Shown here: piece by piece, positions 7,521 to 14,146 of the stretch
Numbering within the stretch: the first letter of the stretch is position 1
Layout of the letters: each line of letters opens with the position of its first letter
Assembly (NCBI GenBank): GCA_015489185.1
Contig: WGAE01000035.1
Location: 1-19,006 of the forward strand
Direction: 5' to 3'
Source of the DNA: Campylobacterales bacterium
GTDB taxonomy: Bacteria > Campylobacterota > Campylobacteria > Campylobacterales > QNZT01
DNA: 19,006 bases
Notes under the pieces: model-generated
The model's input: the letters and a program-made list of their open reading frames with translations, nothing else
What the model was told of the DNA's origin: nothing
The model's database searches: none
Made by a program: the position numbers and the translations under genes

Positions 7521-9353
7521 TCAGAATGTGTAAACATAGCGTAATATGGAGTGTTGAAACGATTTTCCGGTTTTAAACCGTTTACTCCACTCCAGTTCTA
7601 TGCGATGATTGCGATTCAAAAAGAGAGATTGCGTCCATAAAAGATGATGATATCCTGAACGACTGTTATGCTGATGATAAATATAGCGATAACGTACAAC
7701 ACTCTTCATGTGTAAAATTTCATACATAATCCATCCCGCTTCCGGTGCGAGATAACCGTAAAAACGTTTTCCTCCGTAAGCAATACCACCGTTTAGCAAA
7801 GAAAAAAGATAGATATCCTCACCAATCTTTCGGGTAATTCCCCCACCAAAAGAGAGATTATACGCCTGATAAGGCTCTAACCGGGTATTGTAATGTGTTT
7901 TGTAATTACACTCAAACGCAAAAGAAAGCTTTTTTGTAAAAGGATCCCAGGGAATCAAAGAAACCACATTGTACAAGTCAAAACGTTTCAGCTTCACACT
8001 ATGATGTCGCATAGAAAGTGTCGCTTCACCGATTTTCAGACTCCGTTCACTGAAATATTGACGATTATCCGAACTCAATGTATTTGCAGCGGGTAAAAAC
8101 GTTAACATCCATTTATCATACGTATCGTACCCTAATTGTATCTGTCTCTCTCCCGGACTTTTGAGCGGATTTTTGTAGTGTGACAAATCAAGTTCGGGAA
8201 GCTTAGTATGCACTCGAAAAGATTGAGTATATTTCTGTATTTGCATATACCTGTTACGCCGGATATGAGAATGAAAATAGAGATACTCCCCATACTCCCT
8301 CATCAGCGCTTTTTCAGCAAAACGTTGAAGAGGCTTATTCGAAAAAGGATAAGTCGCCATTGCCTGATAATTTCCGGAATGATAAAGTTCAAGAATATGT
8401 TTTCGGGAATCCGGCGTAAGTATATCTTCAAGCATTTTAAGATACCAGACATCGGAAGGAATCAATCTGCTTTTTTCCACTATCCCCAGCCTGTTAACCT
8501 CTTTGACAAGCATTTTTGGGGTTAACCAGAAAAACCCTCTTTTTTTCGGCTTTACACCGGTAATATAGAGCATATCATACATAATCGTTGCACAGTTATA
8601 ACCGGTGAAGAGATAAGTCAGTTTTACATCTTTGAGCTCCCAGAAATGGTAATACAAAAGTTTTCTGGCATTCTCCGAAAGCCGCAAACTATACTCCCAG
8701 ATATTGCGGTTTTCCAAAACATTGTTTCGAAAACGCTGCTCTTCATAGGGAGTCAGTGAAAAAAATCCCTGCATACCGATTACCGTACTTTTGACTATTA
8801 ACCACGGAATATTCAAAGTATCAATAACCGTATAAAATGAAACAGCATGTGCCCGGTCACGTCCCTGTTTATCTTTGCCCGATATTTTAAAAAATGTATG
8901 TCCCATCATACTGGAAGGGTTGGAAACATTCTCCGAAGCAAAAACTAACGAGATATGATCATTTGCTGTTTTGGTAAGATACTTTTGAAACGCATCACAC
9001 TTTTCGAAAATCAAATTCAAATCTGTTATATGCAGTTTTTCTTTAAGCCACAAAATCCGTGCGGGAAATTTACATATTACTTGTTGACGTTGATGTCTAT
9101 TTTTATACAACATTGCCTCAAGAGTGGCAACCAACTCGTTATGAAGAGAGAAATGGGGATAGCTTAGCAAAAATGAAGGATCATAAATAGCGGATTTACC
9201 GTTTTTTGTGGCGTGTATCAACCCTTTCCAGACATCGGAGTCCGCCAGATGCAGGCGCTCCGCCGTCCGGATATATTGACGGGCAGAAATATCCGCTCCT
9301 ATCCCAAAAAGAGGATACATCAGGAGCAAAAAAAGAAAAACCACCCTGCCCAT
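7521..9353 (-). CDS. DUF4105 (Lnb N-terminal periplasmic domain) protein with C-terminal outer-membrane barrel-like region
   Basis: The 610-residue protein has a signal peptide (MGRVVFLFLLLMYPLFGIGA). A CKFPARILWL motif is at about 94-103 and the hallmark LVFASENVSNPSSMMGHTFF at 137-155, followed by GYNCATIMYD (252-260). These match the DUF4105/Lnb_N family. His152 and Cys254 are candidates for a papain- or NlpC/P60-like catalytic pair (inference). From about residue 385 the sequence becomes alternating aromatic/polar beta-strands and ends in YVYTF, a terminal phenylalanine as expected for a Bam-assembled outer-membrane barrel. Catalysis and substrate are unknown. No good Shine-Dalgarno precedes the ATG; a nearby downstream start is possible. 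The gene lies 10 bases after the CATIVSG lipoprotein gene, so they are probably one operon. Its composition is AT-richer than asd/hemE. Confidence 0.8.
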   Translation of the reverse strand: MGRVVFLFLLLMYPLFGIGADISARQYIRTAERLHLADSDVWKGLIHATKNGKSAIYDPSFLLSYPHFSLHNELVATLEAMLYKNRHQRQQVICKFPARILWLKEKLHITDLNLIFEKCDAFQKYLTKTANDHISLVFASENVSNPSSMMGHTFFKISGKDKQGRDRAHAVSFYTVIDTLNIPWLIVKSTVIGMQGFFSLTPYEEQRFRNNVLENRNIWEYSLRLSENARKLLYYHFWELKDVKLTYLFTGYNCATIMYDMLYITGVKPKKRGFFWLTPKMLVKEVNRLGIVEKSRLIPSDVWYLKMLEDILTPDSRKHILELYHSGNYQAMATYPFSNKPLQRFAEKALMREYGEYLYFHSHIRRNRYMQIQKYTQSFRVHTKLPELDLSHYKNPLKSPGERQIQLGYDTYDKWMLTFLPAANTLSSDNRQYFSERSLKIGEATLSMRHHSVKLKRFDLYNVVSLIPWDPFTKKLSFAFECNYKTHYNTRLEPYQAYNLSFGGGITRKIGEDIYLFSLLNGGIAYGGKRFYGYLAPEAGWIMYEILHMKSVVRYRYIYHQHNSRSGYHHLLWTQSLFLNRNHRIELEWSKRFKTGKSFQHSILRYVYTF

Positions 9354-9363
9354 AATATATCAA

Positions 9364-9723
9364 CTATTTACATGACACATCCACATTGTCCGGTTCATAT
9401 CTCCACATCGATTTTGTCGCATAATCTATCGTAGAACCGATCACCCCTCCGATCAAAATATTTCCCCAGAACATCGGTTCGATCTTCTTTTTCAACAAGA
9501 CTTTTTTATTACACTCTTTTACAGTCAGTACCCTATCTTTATCTTCTTTTTGCAACGTCACAATTTTAGGAGCCTGATAGGTCTCTCCGTCAATCTCAAC
9601 CGTTTGCGGTTTGGATGATGTCAAGTTAATCTTTTGCGTTTTCCCTGAAACTATTGTCGCACAACCGGTAGAAAACAGACTGAAAACAACCGCCATACCA
9701 CTAATCAATACTGCTTTTTTCAT
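9364..9723 (-). CDS. CATIVSG-type lipoprotein
   Basis: The 119-residue protein has a lipoprotein signal peptide with a lipobox (STGC, acylated Cys21), and mature sequence starting CATIVSGKTQKINLTSS. This start is shared by a widespread group of small envelope lipoproteins with a PEGA-like beta-domain. The segment up to about residue 60 suits such a domain (VEIDGETYQAPKIVTLQKED). Residues 85-101 are glycine-rich and hydrophobic (WGNILIGGVIGSTIDYA), resembling a membrane-associated glycine zipper. An AGGAG Shine-Dalgarno six bases before the ATG and an upstream TATAAT support the start. Its gene is the first of a probable two-gene transcript with the DUF4105 barrel protein. Function unknown. 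Confidence 0.8.
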   Translation of the reverse strand: MKKAVLISGMAVVFSLFSTGCATIVSGKTQKINLTSSKPQTVEIDGETYQAPKIVTLQKEDKDRVLTVKECNKKVLLKKKIEPMFWGNILIGGVIGSTIDYATKSMWRYEPDNVDVSCK

Positions 9724-9742
9724 AGAACACTCCTGAATATAA

Positions 9743-9771
9743 ATTATACAATATTGATTTTATCTAATTAA
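9743..9771 (-). promoter_or_regulatory. Candidate promoter of the lipoprotein-DUF4105 pair
   Basis: On the minus strand a perfect -10 hexamer TATAAT (9748-9743) is preceded after 17 bases by a weak TTAATT (9771-9766) in a strongly AT-rich stretch. The predicted start lies about 12-15 bases before the lipoprotein ATG, leaving room for the AGGAG ribosome binding site. Campylobacterota sigma-70 promoters usually have weak -35 regions, so the -10 carries most of the evidence. Confidence 0.5.
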
Positions 9772-9801
9772 GCTTAATGTTTAATATTTAAATAAGATAG
9801 T

Positions 9802-9840
9802 ATAACGAGGAGATATAATCTGCTGATTCTTCCTCGTTAT
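9802..9840. terminator. Strong hairpin downstream of the 49-aa gene (terminator or operator)
   Basis: ATAACGAGGA (9802-9811) and its perfect reverse complement TCCTCGTTAT (9831-9840) enclose 19 bases. Read on the minus strand, this interior can itself form a smaller AATC-AGCA-GATT hairpin, giving a two-tier stem. It lies 30 bases after the stop of the small gene at 9870, the position expected of a terminator on the minus strand. The downstream bases (ATACTATCTTATTT) are T-rich but are not a clean T-run. It also sits about 90 bases upstream of the lipoprotein start and could serve as an operator instead. Confidence 0.5.
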
Positions 9841-9869
9841 TATGTATGGCGGTCGGCAATTGCAGAAGT

Positions 9870-10019
9870 TCACTGTTTCGCAACAACTTTGTCAGTCTGC
9901 TTTTCATTAGCAAACAAAAAAGCTCGTTCTTTGGAGTTTTTAAATCTAAGTCTCAGTAAACGCTCTTCAAAAGAGAGCACCTCTTGTACTTTGTGTTCTT
10001 TTTTCTCTTTAACAGCCAT
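9870..10019 (-). CDS. Small charged protein of unknown function (49 aa)
   Basis: An ATG at 10019 opens a 49-codon frame ending in TGA. The product starts MAVKEKKEHKVQEVLSFEER and is dominated by Lys, Glu and Arg, with no signal peptide or membrane segment; residues 10-40 could form one long amphipathic helix. Support for a real gene is unusually good for this size: an AGGAGG Shine-Dalgarno six bases before the ATG, a recognisable promoter (10052-10079) and a hairpin after the stop (9802-9840). I recognise no family. A small cytoplasmic regulator, nucleic-acid-binding peptide or toxin/antitoxin-like peptide are possibilities that the sequence does not distinguish. Confidence 0.7.
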   Translation of the reverse strand: MAVKEKKEHKVQEVLSFEERLLRLRFKNSKERAFLFANEKQTDKVVAKQ

Positions 10020-10051
10020 TCTATACCTCCTGTATGAAATTTTGCACGCGT

Positions 10052-10079
10052 ATTATAATCCTTTTGGATAACAAAACAA
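10052..10079 (-). promoter_or_regulatory. Sigma-70-type promoter of the 49-aa gene
   Basis: On the minus strand TTGTTT (10079-10074) and TATAAT (10057-10052) are separated by 16 bases, upstream of the small gene by a leader of about 25-30 bases that contains AGGAGG. This is the best promoter match in the window. The core TATTATAATA is symmetric enough to give a TATAAT on the plus strand too (10054-10059). Confidence 0.6.
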
Positions 10080-10167
10080 TAACAGAAGAAAAGTGACACA
10101 TGAAAAATATTTAATTTTCAGAATCTCTTTTCCTTTACCTCTGCAACCTTACCATACCTATATCGGT

Positions 10168-10173
10168 TATAAG
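10168..10173 (+). promoter_or_regulatory. Possible -10 element of hyaD
   Basis: TATAAG lies 22 bases before the hyaD ATG in an AT-rich stretch, with no convincing -35. The rest of the 176-base divergent gap (10020-10195) holds the small gene's promoter and a weak TGAAAA/TTTTCA inverted repeat (10101-10120). I see nothing else in it. Confidence 0.3.
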
Positions 10174-10195
10174 TAAAAATTTTTTAAAATATGTG

Positions 10196-10747
10196 ATGCA
10201 AACTAATCCAAAAACATTACTGCTCGGTATCGGCAATGTCCTCCAAAAAGATGACGGTATCGGTGTCTATGCCGCTGAATACCTGCTGCATAACTACACC
10301 TTCATACCCGACATTGAAATCATCAACGGCGGCGTGGAGGGGATCAAACTACTCGATCTCTTTATCGAATATGATGATATCATTATTTTGGATACGATCG
10401 CGCTGGAGGATGCGCCGGGAAGTATCTACAATATTCCTGCTAAAGAGCTGGGAGGATACGGATTAAACAGCGGCAGTGCGCATGAGATAGGGGTGTTGCA
10501 GTGTCTGGATATGCTCGAACTTCAGGGCAAGCCGAGACCAGAATCTAATATCATCGCAATCGTTCCGGCGGAGATCACCTTTGCATTCGGACTGAGTGAT
10601 ATACTTCATGAAGTGTTTAACCGTTACATCGGCGTGATTCTTGCCGACCTGAAAAAGAGAGGCATTGGAGTAAAGCAAAAAGAGCAGACCGTTTCACTCG
10701 AAAAGATCATCATGAAGTTCAAAGACCCCGCCTCTTTCAGAGTTTGA
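10196..10747 (+). CDS. hyaD: HyaD/HybD family NiFe-hydrogenase maturation endopeptidase
   Basis: This family removes the C-terminal tail of the NiFe-hydrogenase large subunit after nickel insertion. The 183-residue protein has the fold-defining LLLGIGNVLQKDDGIGV (residues 8-24), NGGVEGIKLLDLF (44-56), ILDTI (64-68) and SAHEIGV (94-100). By comparison with E. coli HybD the nickel-sensing ligands are Glu16, Asp62 and His93; here the matching residues are Asp20, Asn44 and His96, so the central aspartate is replaced by asparagine. I chose the ATG at 10196; a GTG directly before it (10193) is also possible. No clear Shine-Dalgarno is present. The C-terminus extends about 30 residues beyond the core. 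Its 3' end overlaps the convergent DUF695-RraB gene by 11 bases. No hydrogenase subunit gene lies in the window. Confidence 0.88.
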   Translation: MQTNPKTLLLGIGNVLQKDDGIGVYAAEYLLHNYTFIPDIEIINGGVEGIKLLDLFIEYDDIIILDTIALEDAPGSIYNIPAKELGGYGLNSGSAHEIGVLQCLDMLELQGKPRPESNIIAIVPAEITFAFGLSDILHEVFNRYIGVILADLKKRGIGVKQKEQTVSLEKIIMKFKDPASFRV

Positions 10748-11486
10748 CCAGACTCGTCTCCCAGCCGTCATACTGCGCTGCAAATTTTCCCGCCGTTTCG
10801 ATCAGATAGAGCGTCACTTCGTCAATATCGTAGTAAAAGGGTTTGTCCTGTCGGTAGATTTTCACACCCTCGAATCCCTCTTCATGCACCACATCCTCCA
10901 TATATTTAAACCCCTCCTTTTCCACTACTTCTAAAAAAGGCGCTTTCTGGTCGATGTCCGTAAAAAAGATGCGGTGTTCGATCGCACGTTTTTGATGGAG
11001 TGCATCGCCCTGTGCTTTGAGTGCGTCACACACTTTGTGGTTTTGGATAATCTGCCATTCAACGGCGGTCGGAAAGAGGAGGTTTCGGTAGTAGTGCCAC
11101 TCGGGGTCATCCTGAAAGCCGTTCGTGATATCATAACTTTCAAACTCATCGAGCGCATAGGTCAGAAAGTCCTGCCAGTTGTAGGTAAACTGCAGATAGA
11201 AGATAAATGTCACCGACCCCTGCGTGATCACCCGCCCCACATATTTGCCTATGCGAAACTTCAGCATCGCCGCTTCGAGTTTGTCCTCCATATACAAAAT
11301 CTCCGGTTCTTCCGCTTCGCGCAACAACCCCCTCTCATTCGGGTCTTTGAGTATCACTTTGACAAATCCCACCGTCGGGAAGATATGTTTATTCTTTTCG
11401 ATATCCATCGAAATACCGGCATTAAACTGAACAGACGCAGGATGCCCCTCCAGATTTTTCATGTAAATTTCCCAATACTCTTGCAT
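10737..11486 (-). CDS. DUF695 - RraB domain fusion protein
   Basis: The 249-residue protein has an N-terminal DUF695 region (about 1-155; starts YWEIYMKNLEGHPASVQFNAG, with the family-typical DPEWHYYRNLLFPTAVEWQ at 127-145). The C-terminal domain (about 165-245) resembles RraB/DUF1260, with RAIEHRIFFTD and the closing AAQYDGWETSLV. RraB of E. coli binds and inhibits RNase E, but Campylobacterota are generally not RNase E users, so that role need not apply. No signal peptide; cytoplasmic. The ATG overlaps the TGA of hypA (TGATG), with GGAG upstream; a GTG one codon earlier is possible. It is thus coupled to hypA, and its end overlaps the convergent hyaD gene. Whether it acts in hydrogenase maturation is unknown. 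Confidence 0.8.
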   Translation of the reverse strand: MQEYWEIYMKNLEGHPASVQFNAGISMDIEKNKHIFPTVGFVKVILKDPNERGLLREAEEPEILYMEDKLEAAMLKFRIGKYVGRVITQGSVTFIFYLQFTYNWQDFLTYALDEFESYDITNGFQDDPEWHYYRNLLFPTAVEWQIIQNHKVCDALKAQGDALHQKRAIEHRIFFTDIDQKAPFLEVVEKEGFKYMEDVVHEEGFEGVKIYRQDKPFYYDIDEVTLYLIETAGKFAAQYDGWETSLVKL

Positions 11487-11827
11487 CACTCCATCTCCAA
11501 ACTCATCAAATACATCTCCTCCCCATCAATCACCTTCACATCCAGACTCTCACACACCCTGCACTGATACCGAAACTCATCGATCTCAAACTCCGCGCCG
11601 CATGCATTGCAGTGCAACTTCAGCTTCTGTATGTTCATGACAAACTCCGCCCCGTCACACTTCGTCCCCTCTTTGAAAGTATCAAAAGCGATCTGCAGCA
11701 GATGCGGCTCCACGCCGCTCATCACCCCGATCTTCGTCACCACTTTCGTGATCTTTTCGGCTTCGTTTTGCTCGGCGATCTCTTCGCATTGATTTAAAAG
11801 TGCCTGGACGATGCTGTATTCGTGCAT
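11486..11827 (-). CDS. hypA: Hydrogenase/urease nickel incorporation protein HypA
   Basis: HypA delivers nickel to the NiFe-hydrogenase large subunit together with HypB (and to urease in some species). The 113-residue protein has the family length. It begins MHE, with His2 and Glu3 at the nickel site, and carries the structural zinc site as two CxxC pairs, CNAC (Cys73, Cys76) and CRVC (Cys89, Cys92). An AGGAAAA Shine-Dalgarno precedes the ATG. It is coupled by a one-base stop/start overlap to the DUF695-RraB gene, instead of lying with hypB or other hyp genes. A TATAAT and a 16-base palindrome lie immediately upstream, suggesting its own regulated promoter. Confidence 0.95.
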   Translation of the reverse strand: MHEYSIVQALLNQCEEIAEQNEAEKITKVVTKIGVMSGVEPHLLQIAFDTFKEGTKCDGAEFVMNIQKLKLHCNACGAEFEIDEFRYQCRVCESLDVKVIDGEEMYLMSLEME

Positions 11828-11835
11828 AGTTTTTC

Positions 11836-11859
11836 CTGAATAGTTATTCAGTTATTATA
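11836..11859 (-). promoter_or_regulatory. hypA promoter with overlapping palindrome
   Basis: On the minus strand TATAAT (11859-11854) is followed after two bases by a palindrome, CTGAATA-AC-TATTCAG (11851-11836; 7-bp arms around a 2-base centre), which spans the expected transcription start. Its right arm runs into the AGGAAAA ribosome binding site. It could be a repressor operator or a leader structure. The rest of the 71-base gap up to 11898 is AT-rich with no terminator for the upstream gene. Confidence 0.5.
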
Positions 11860-11898
11860 CTTACCCAACCTTGAAGCTATATACACCTATTGAAATTT

Positions 11899-12414
11899 TT
11901 ATTTATTTAAATTTTTTTCGATAACTGCAAAAGCTTTTTGCATCTCTTCCTTATCTATTGTGCCGTCATGCTGATAAATGAGCTTTCCCTGTTTATCAAA
12001 AATAAGAATATTGGAAGCATCATCTTTCAATCCCCATTCCCTGACTAAGTACTTTGTCTTGTCTTTGACATAAATTGTATGAGGAAACTCTTTTTGTTTC
12101 GCTTTTAGTTTTTTTGCAATCACAAAATCGGGTAACCATGTTGCTTTGAGGTTAATAATGGCAACTGAACCATACTTCTCTTTGTCATAATTTTTTTGAT
12201 GTAAGGCATCGATAAACGCCTCATTGTCATCTTTTTTATCCGGATCGACATAAAAGAGAACATAGACTTTATCTGTAAGCATCCTGGAATGCCAGGGCAT
12301 TCCATCCACCCTTCCACCATTTTTACCAGATAATGTAACCTCTTTGGGTATTTCTCCTGGCGTCAGCGCAAGTAAAGAAGCTGCTATACACAAACCTGTC
12401 AATATTTTTTTCAT
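11899..12414 (-). CDS. YtfJ-like thioredoxin-fold periplasmic protein
   Basis: The 171-residue protein has a signal peptide (MKKILTGLCIAASLLAL). Its body resembles E. coli YtfJ: VYVLFYVDPDKKDDN (a beta-strand with charged loop, about 50-64), YGSVAIINLKATW, FPHTIYVKD, and the C-terminal ASNILIFDKQGKLIYQHDGTIDKEEM. The layout is a thioredoxin-like fold, but no CxxC is present and the only Cys is in the signal peptide, so it should not be a disulphide oxidoreductase. YtfJ's role is not well defined. AAGGAT precedes the ATG. It follows pldA by 56 bases and is AT-rich like its upstream neighbours, so it may close that operon. Confidence 0.65.
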   Translation of the reverse strand: MKKILTGLCIAASLLALTPGEIPKEVTLSGKNGGRVDGMPWHSRMLTDKVYVLFYVDPDKKDDNEAFIDALHQKNYDKEKYGSVAIINLKATWLPDFVIAKKLKAKQKEFPHTIYVKDKTKYLVREWGLKDDASNILIFDKQGKLIYQHDGTIDKEEMQKAFAVIEKNLNK

Positions 12415-12470
12415 TATTTATCCTTTTTAGTAGTTTTATAGAGAATCATTAATTAAAATTATTGTTTGCA

Positions 12471-13349
12471 TTAACGACTGATAGCCAGTCCAACAGAAAC
12501 TTTGTTCACTCTGTGATTGTAATCAATCAAACTTTCACCATAACCATTAAAGGTTTTAAAGAAGAGAAAAAGATCATTCTCTTCCCGTGCAGGCAAAGGG
12601 TACGAGTAAGTAAATTCTACGGAACCCTTTCTAGCTAAAAAACCGTAACGCATAGCCAGTTTGAACAAATGTTTTTCATAAGGAATCATAAACTTTATCT
12701 GCCCATCTCCTATATACTTGGTTAAATCTGGATTGTAGTCTATATTGTCAGCCAGGCGAAACCAGAACTCCAGCTGTGTAATAAGATTCCAATATTGAAA
12801 AAAAGTAGAAAAGCTAAGCTTATTCCAACTGCGTTCATACTCTCCTCCTCGTCCGTTAGACTGATGAATCAACGCTATTTTAAACCCTTTTAAAGGCGTA
12901 TGTTTTAAAAATTTATGGCTTGGAATTTTGACAAAAAGTTCCGGTTGGTAATTGGATTCGCGAAAAAAGGCAGACTTTGCATACACTTGCCACCATGAAC
13001 GCTGTGTATATCCAAAACTATAAATTTCCCCTAAACCAAAAAGGTTAGATGCAAAATCATAACGAATACTCACCTGATATTCAGTTTCTGTTTTTCTGGG
13101 TGTATGCGTACCGTTAGGAACAAAATCACTGTCATAACGATAGCTAAAAGGCAATATATAGTTTTCCTTATAAGCTTTTACATTAAAAGAAGAGGTAATA
13201 ATTTTGTAGAGTGTCATTTTCGACGATCCGTTAATATCCAGAGATTGCAACATTTCGTATTTAACTTTTCTTATCTCTTTTGTCTCCGTAGGATAATCTA
13301 TAGCATGAAGTGATAAAACAAAAGGAATTAAAACAAAAAAATTTCGCAT
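12471..13349 (-). CDS. pldA: Outer-membrane phospholipase A (OMPLA)
   Basis: OMPLA hydrolyses acyl chains of phospholipids that reach the outer leaflet of the outer membrane; it is calcium-dependent and works as a dimer. The 292-residue protein has the family length, with a signal peptide (MRNFFVLIPFVLSLHA). The catalytic motif HQSNGRGGEYERSWN gives His162, Ser164 and Asn176, with exactly the spacing of the E. coli triad (142/144/156). FRESNYQPELFV (129-140) and YGESLIDYN near the C-terminus are further family motifs; the rest alternates as beta-strands. AGAGAGC precedes the ATG, nine bases after the ferritin-like lipoprotein gene. Co-transcription with that gene and the upstream cytochrome/two-component genes is likely. 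G+C is clearly lower than in asd/hemE (22/60 at 12481-12540). Confidence 0.93.
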   Translation of the reverse strand: MRNFFVLIPFVLSLHAIDYPTETKEIRKVKYEMLQSLDINGSSKMTLYKIITSSFNVKAYKENYILPFSYRYDSDFVPNGTHTPRKTETEYQVSIRYDFASNLFGLGEIYSFGYTQRSWWQVYAKSAFFRESNYQPELFVKIPSHKFLKHTPLKGFKIALIHQSNGRGGEYERSWNKLSFSTFFQYWNLITQLEFWFRLADNIDYNPDLTKYIGDGQIKFMIPYEKHLFKLAMRYGFLARKGSVEFTYSYPLPAREENDLFLFFKTFNGYGESLIDYNHRVNKVSVGLAISR

Positions 13350-13358
13350 TGTAGCTCT

Positions 13359-14090
13359 CTATTTTTGAGGATACTCAGGATGACAATAATTTACACCGTT
13401 TTGAGTACCAAGACTGCAACACCCATCTGCAACACCTCTGTTCTTTAAACCTCTGTCAAAAGCCCAGTAGTGATTGTAACTGCCTTGTCTCAAAAAAGCA
13501 AATACCTCTTCAACATCTGCTGCATTGGACTCTTTAGCCGTTTCCAGATATGCATCTAAGTCATTGATATCTGTAACTTCTACCATACATCCGACTTCTA
13601 ATGCATCTATTTCTGAATTCAAACCTTTTGATACCAGGTCATTATATAAATTTTGAATTTTTGAAATATCATAAGCTCCCGATTTCATCTCTTCAATCGG
13701 GATATTCATATACCCCAAGGGGATCATATCTATATTTGTAAAATTGACATCATCACTTATTTTGTATTTTTGAACCAATTGTTGAACGGCGGTAATATGT
13801 TGATACTCTGACCTGCTTGCAATATTGACAAACTGTTTAATACCCCATTTGGAGTAAAGTCTGTTATAAACATCATAAGCCAACCGTTCTTCATTTCCCA
13901 TATAGGAAATAGTGTTTACCAGTTTTTCATTTAATGGATATTTTGCACTGTTCAATGCAGACTCTACAGACGTCGGAAACCCTGTAATATAAGCATTTTT
14001 ATTGGCACCTTTTCCCCCGTTAACACTGCAACCTGCAGCAAAGAGAAAAAAAGCTATAAGTAATACACTTTTAATTAAGACTATTTTCAT
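13359..14090 (-). CDS. DUF2202 ferritin-like lipoprotein
   Basis: The 243-residue protein has a lipobox (FAAGC, Cys21) and then a ferritin-like all-alpha domain of the DUF2202 family: YMGNEERLAYDVYNRLY (63-79), NIASRSEYQHITAVQQLV, SKGLNSEIDALEVGCMVEVTDI, and RQGSYNHYWAFDRGL. Glu67/Glu68, the Glu and His of the SEYQH motif, and similar residues in later helices could form a di-metal site, as in other ferritin-like proteins (inference). The C-terminus has three Cys (GCCSLG and NYCHPE) in addition to one in VGCMV. It is anchored in the envelope. AAGGAC precedes the ATG. It lies 56 bases after the small cytochrome gene and 9 before pldA. Strongly AT-rich (20/60 G+C at 13561-13620). Confidence 0.87.
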   Translation of the reverse strand: MKIVLIKSVLLIAFFLFAAGCSVNGGKGANKNAYITGFPTSVESALNSAKYPLNEKLVNTISYMGNEERLAYDVYNRLYSKWGIKQFVNIASRSEYQHITAVQQLVQKYKISDDVNFTNIDMIPLGYMNIPIEEMKSGAYDISKIQNLYNDLVSKGLNSEIDALEVGCMVEVTDINDLDAYLETAKESNAADVEEVFAFLRQGSYNHYWAFDRGLKNRGVADGCCSLGTQNGVNYCHPEYPQK

Positions 14091-14146
14091 ACTTTTGTCC
14101 TTAATCTAAAATTTTTTGATCATAACAAGTCGGTATGAACCCTATA

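Noticed and set aside
10101..10120. TGAAAA-8-TTTTCA inverted repeat upstream of hyaD
   Set aside because: Six-base A/T-dominated arms are expected by chance in such AT-rich DNA, and the position is far from the likely -10.
10974..11567. 197-codon plus-strand open frame across the DUF695-RraB gene and hypA
   Set aside because: Antisense to two well-supported genes and shows no domain signature.
11899..12414. Reading the YtfJ-like protein as a thiol-disulphide oxidoreductase
   Set aside because: No CxxC or any cysteine outside the signal peptide.
12425..12460. Possible Fur box (AATCATTAATTAAAATT) before the YtfJ-like gene
   Set aside because: Match to the GATAATGATAATCATTATC consensus is poor and the area is simply AT-rich.
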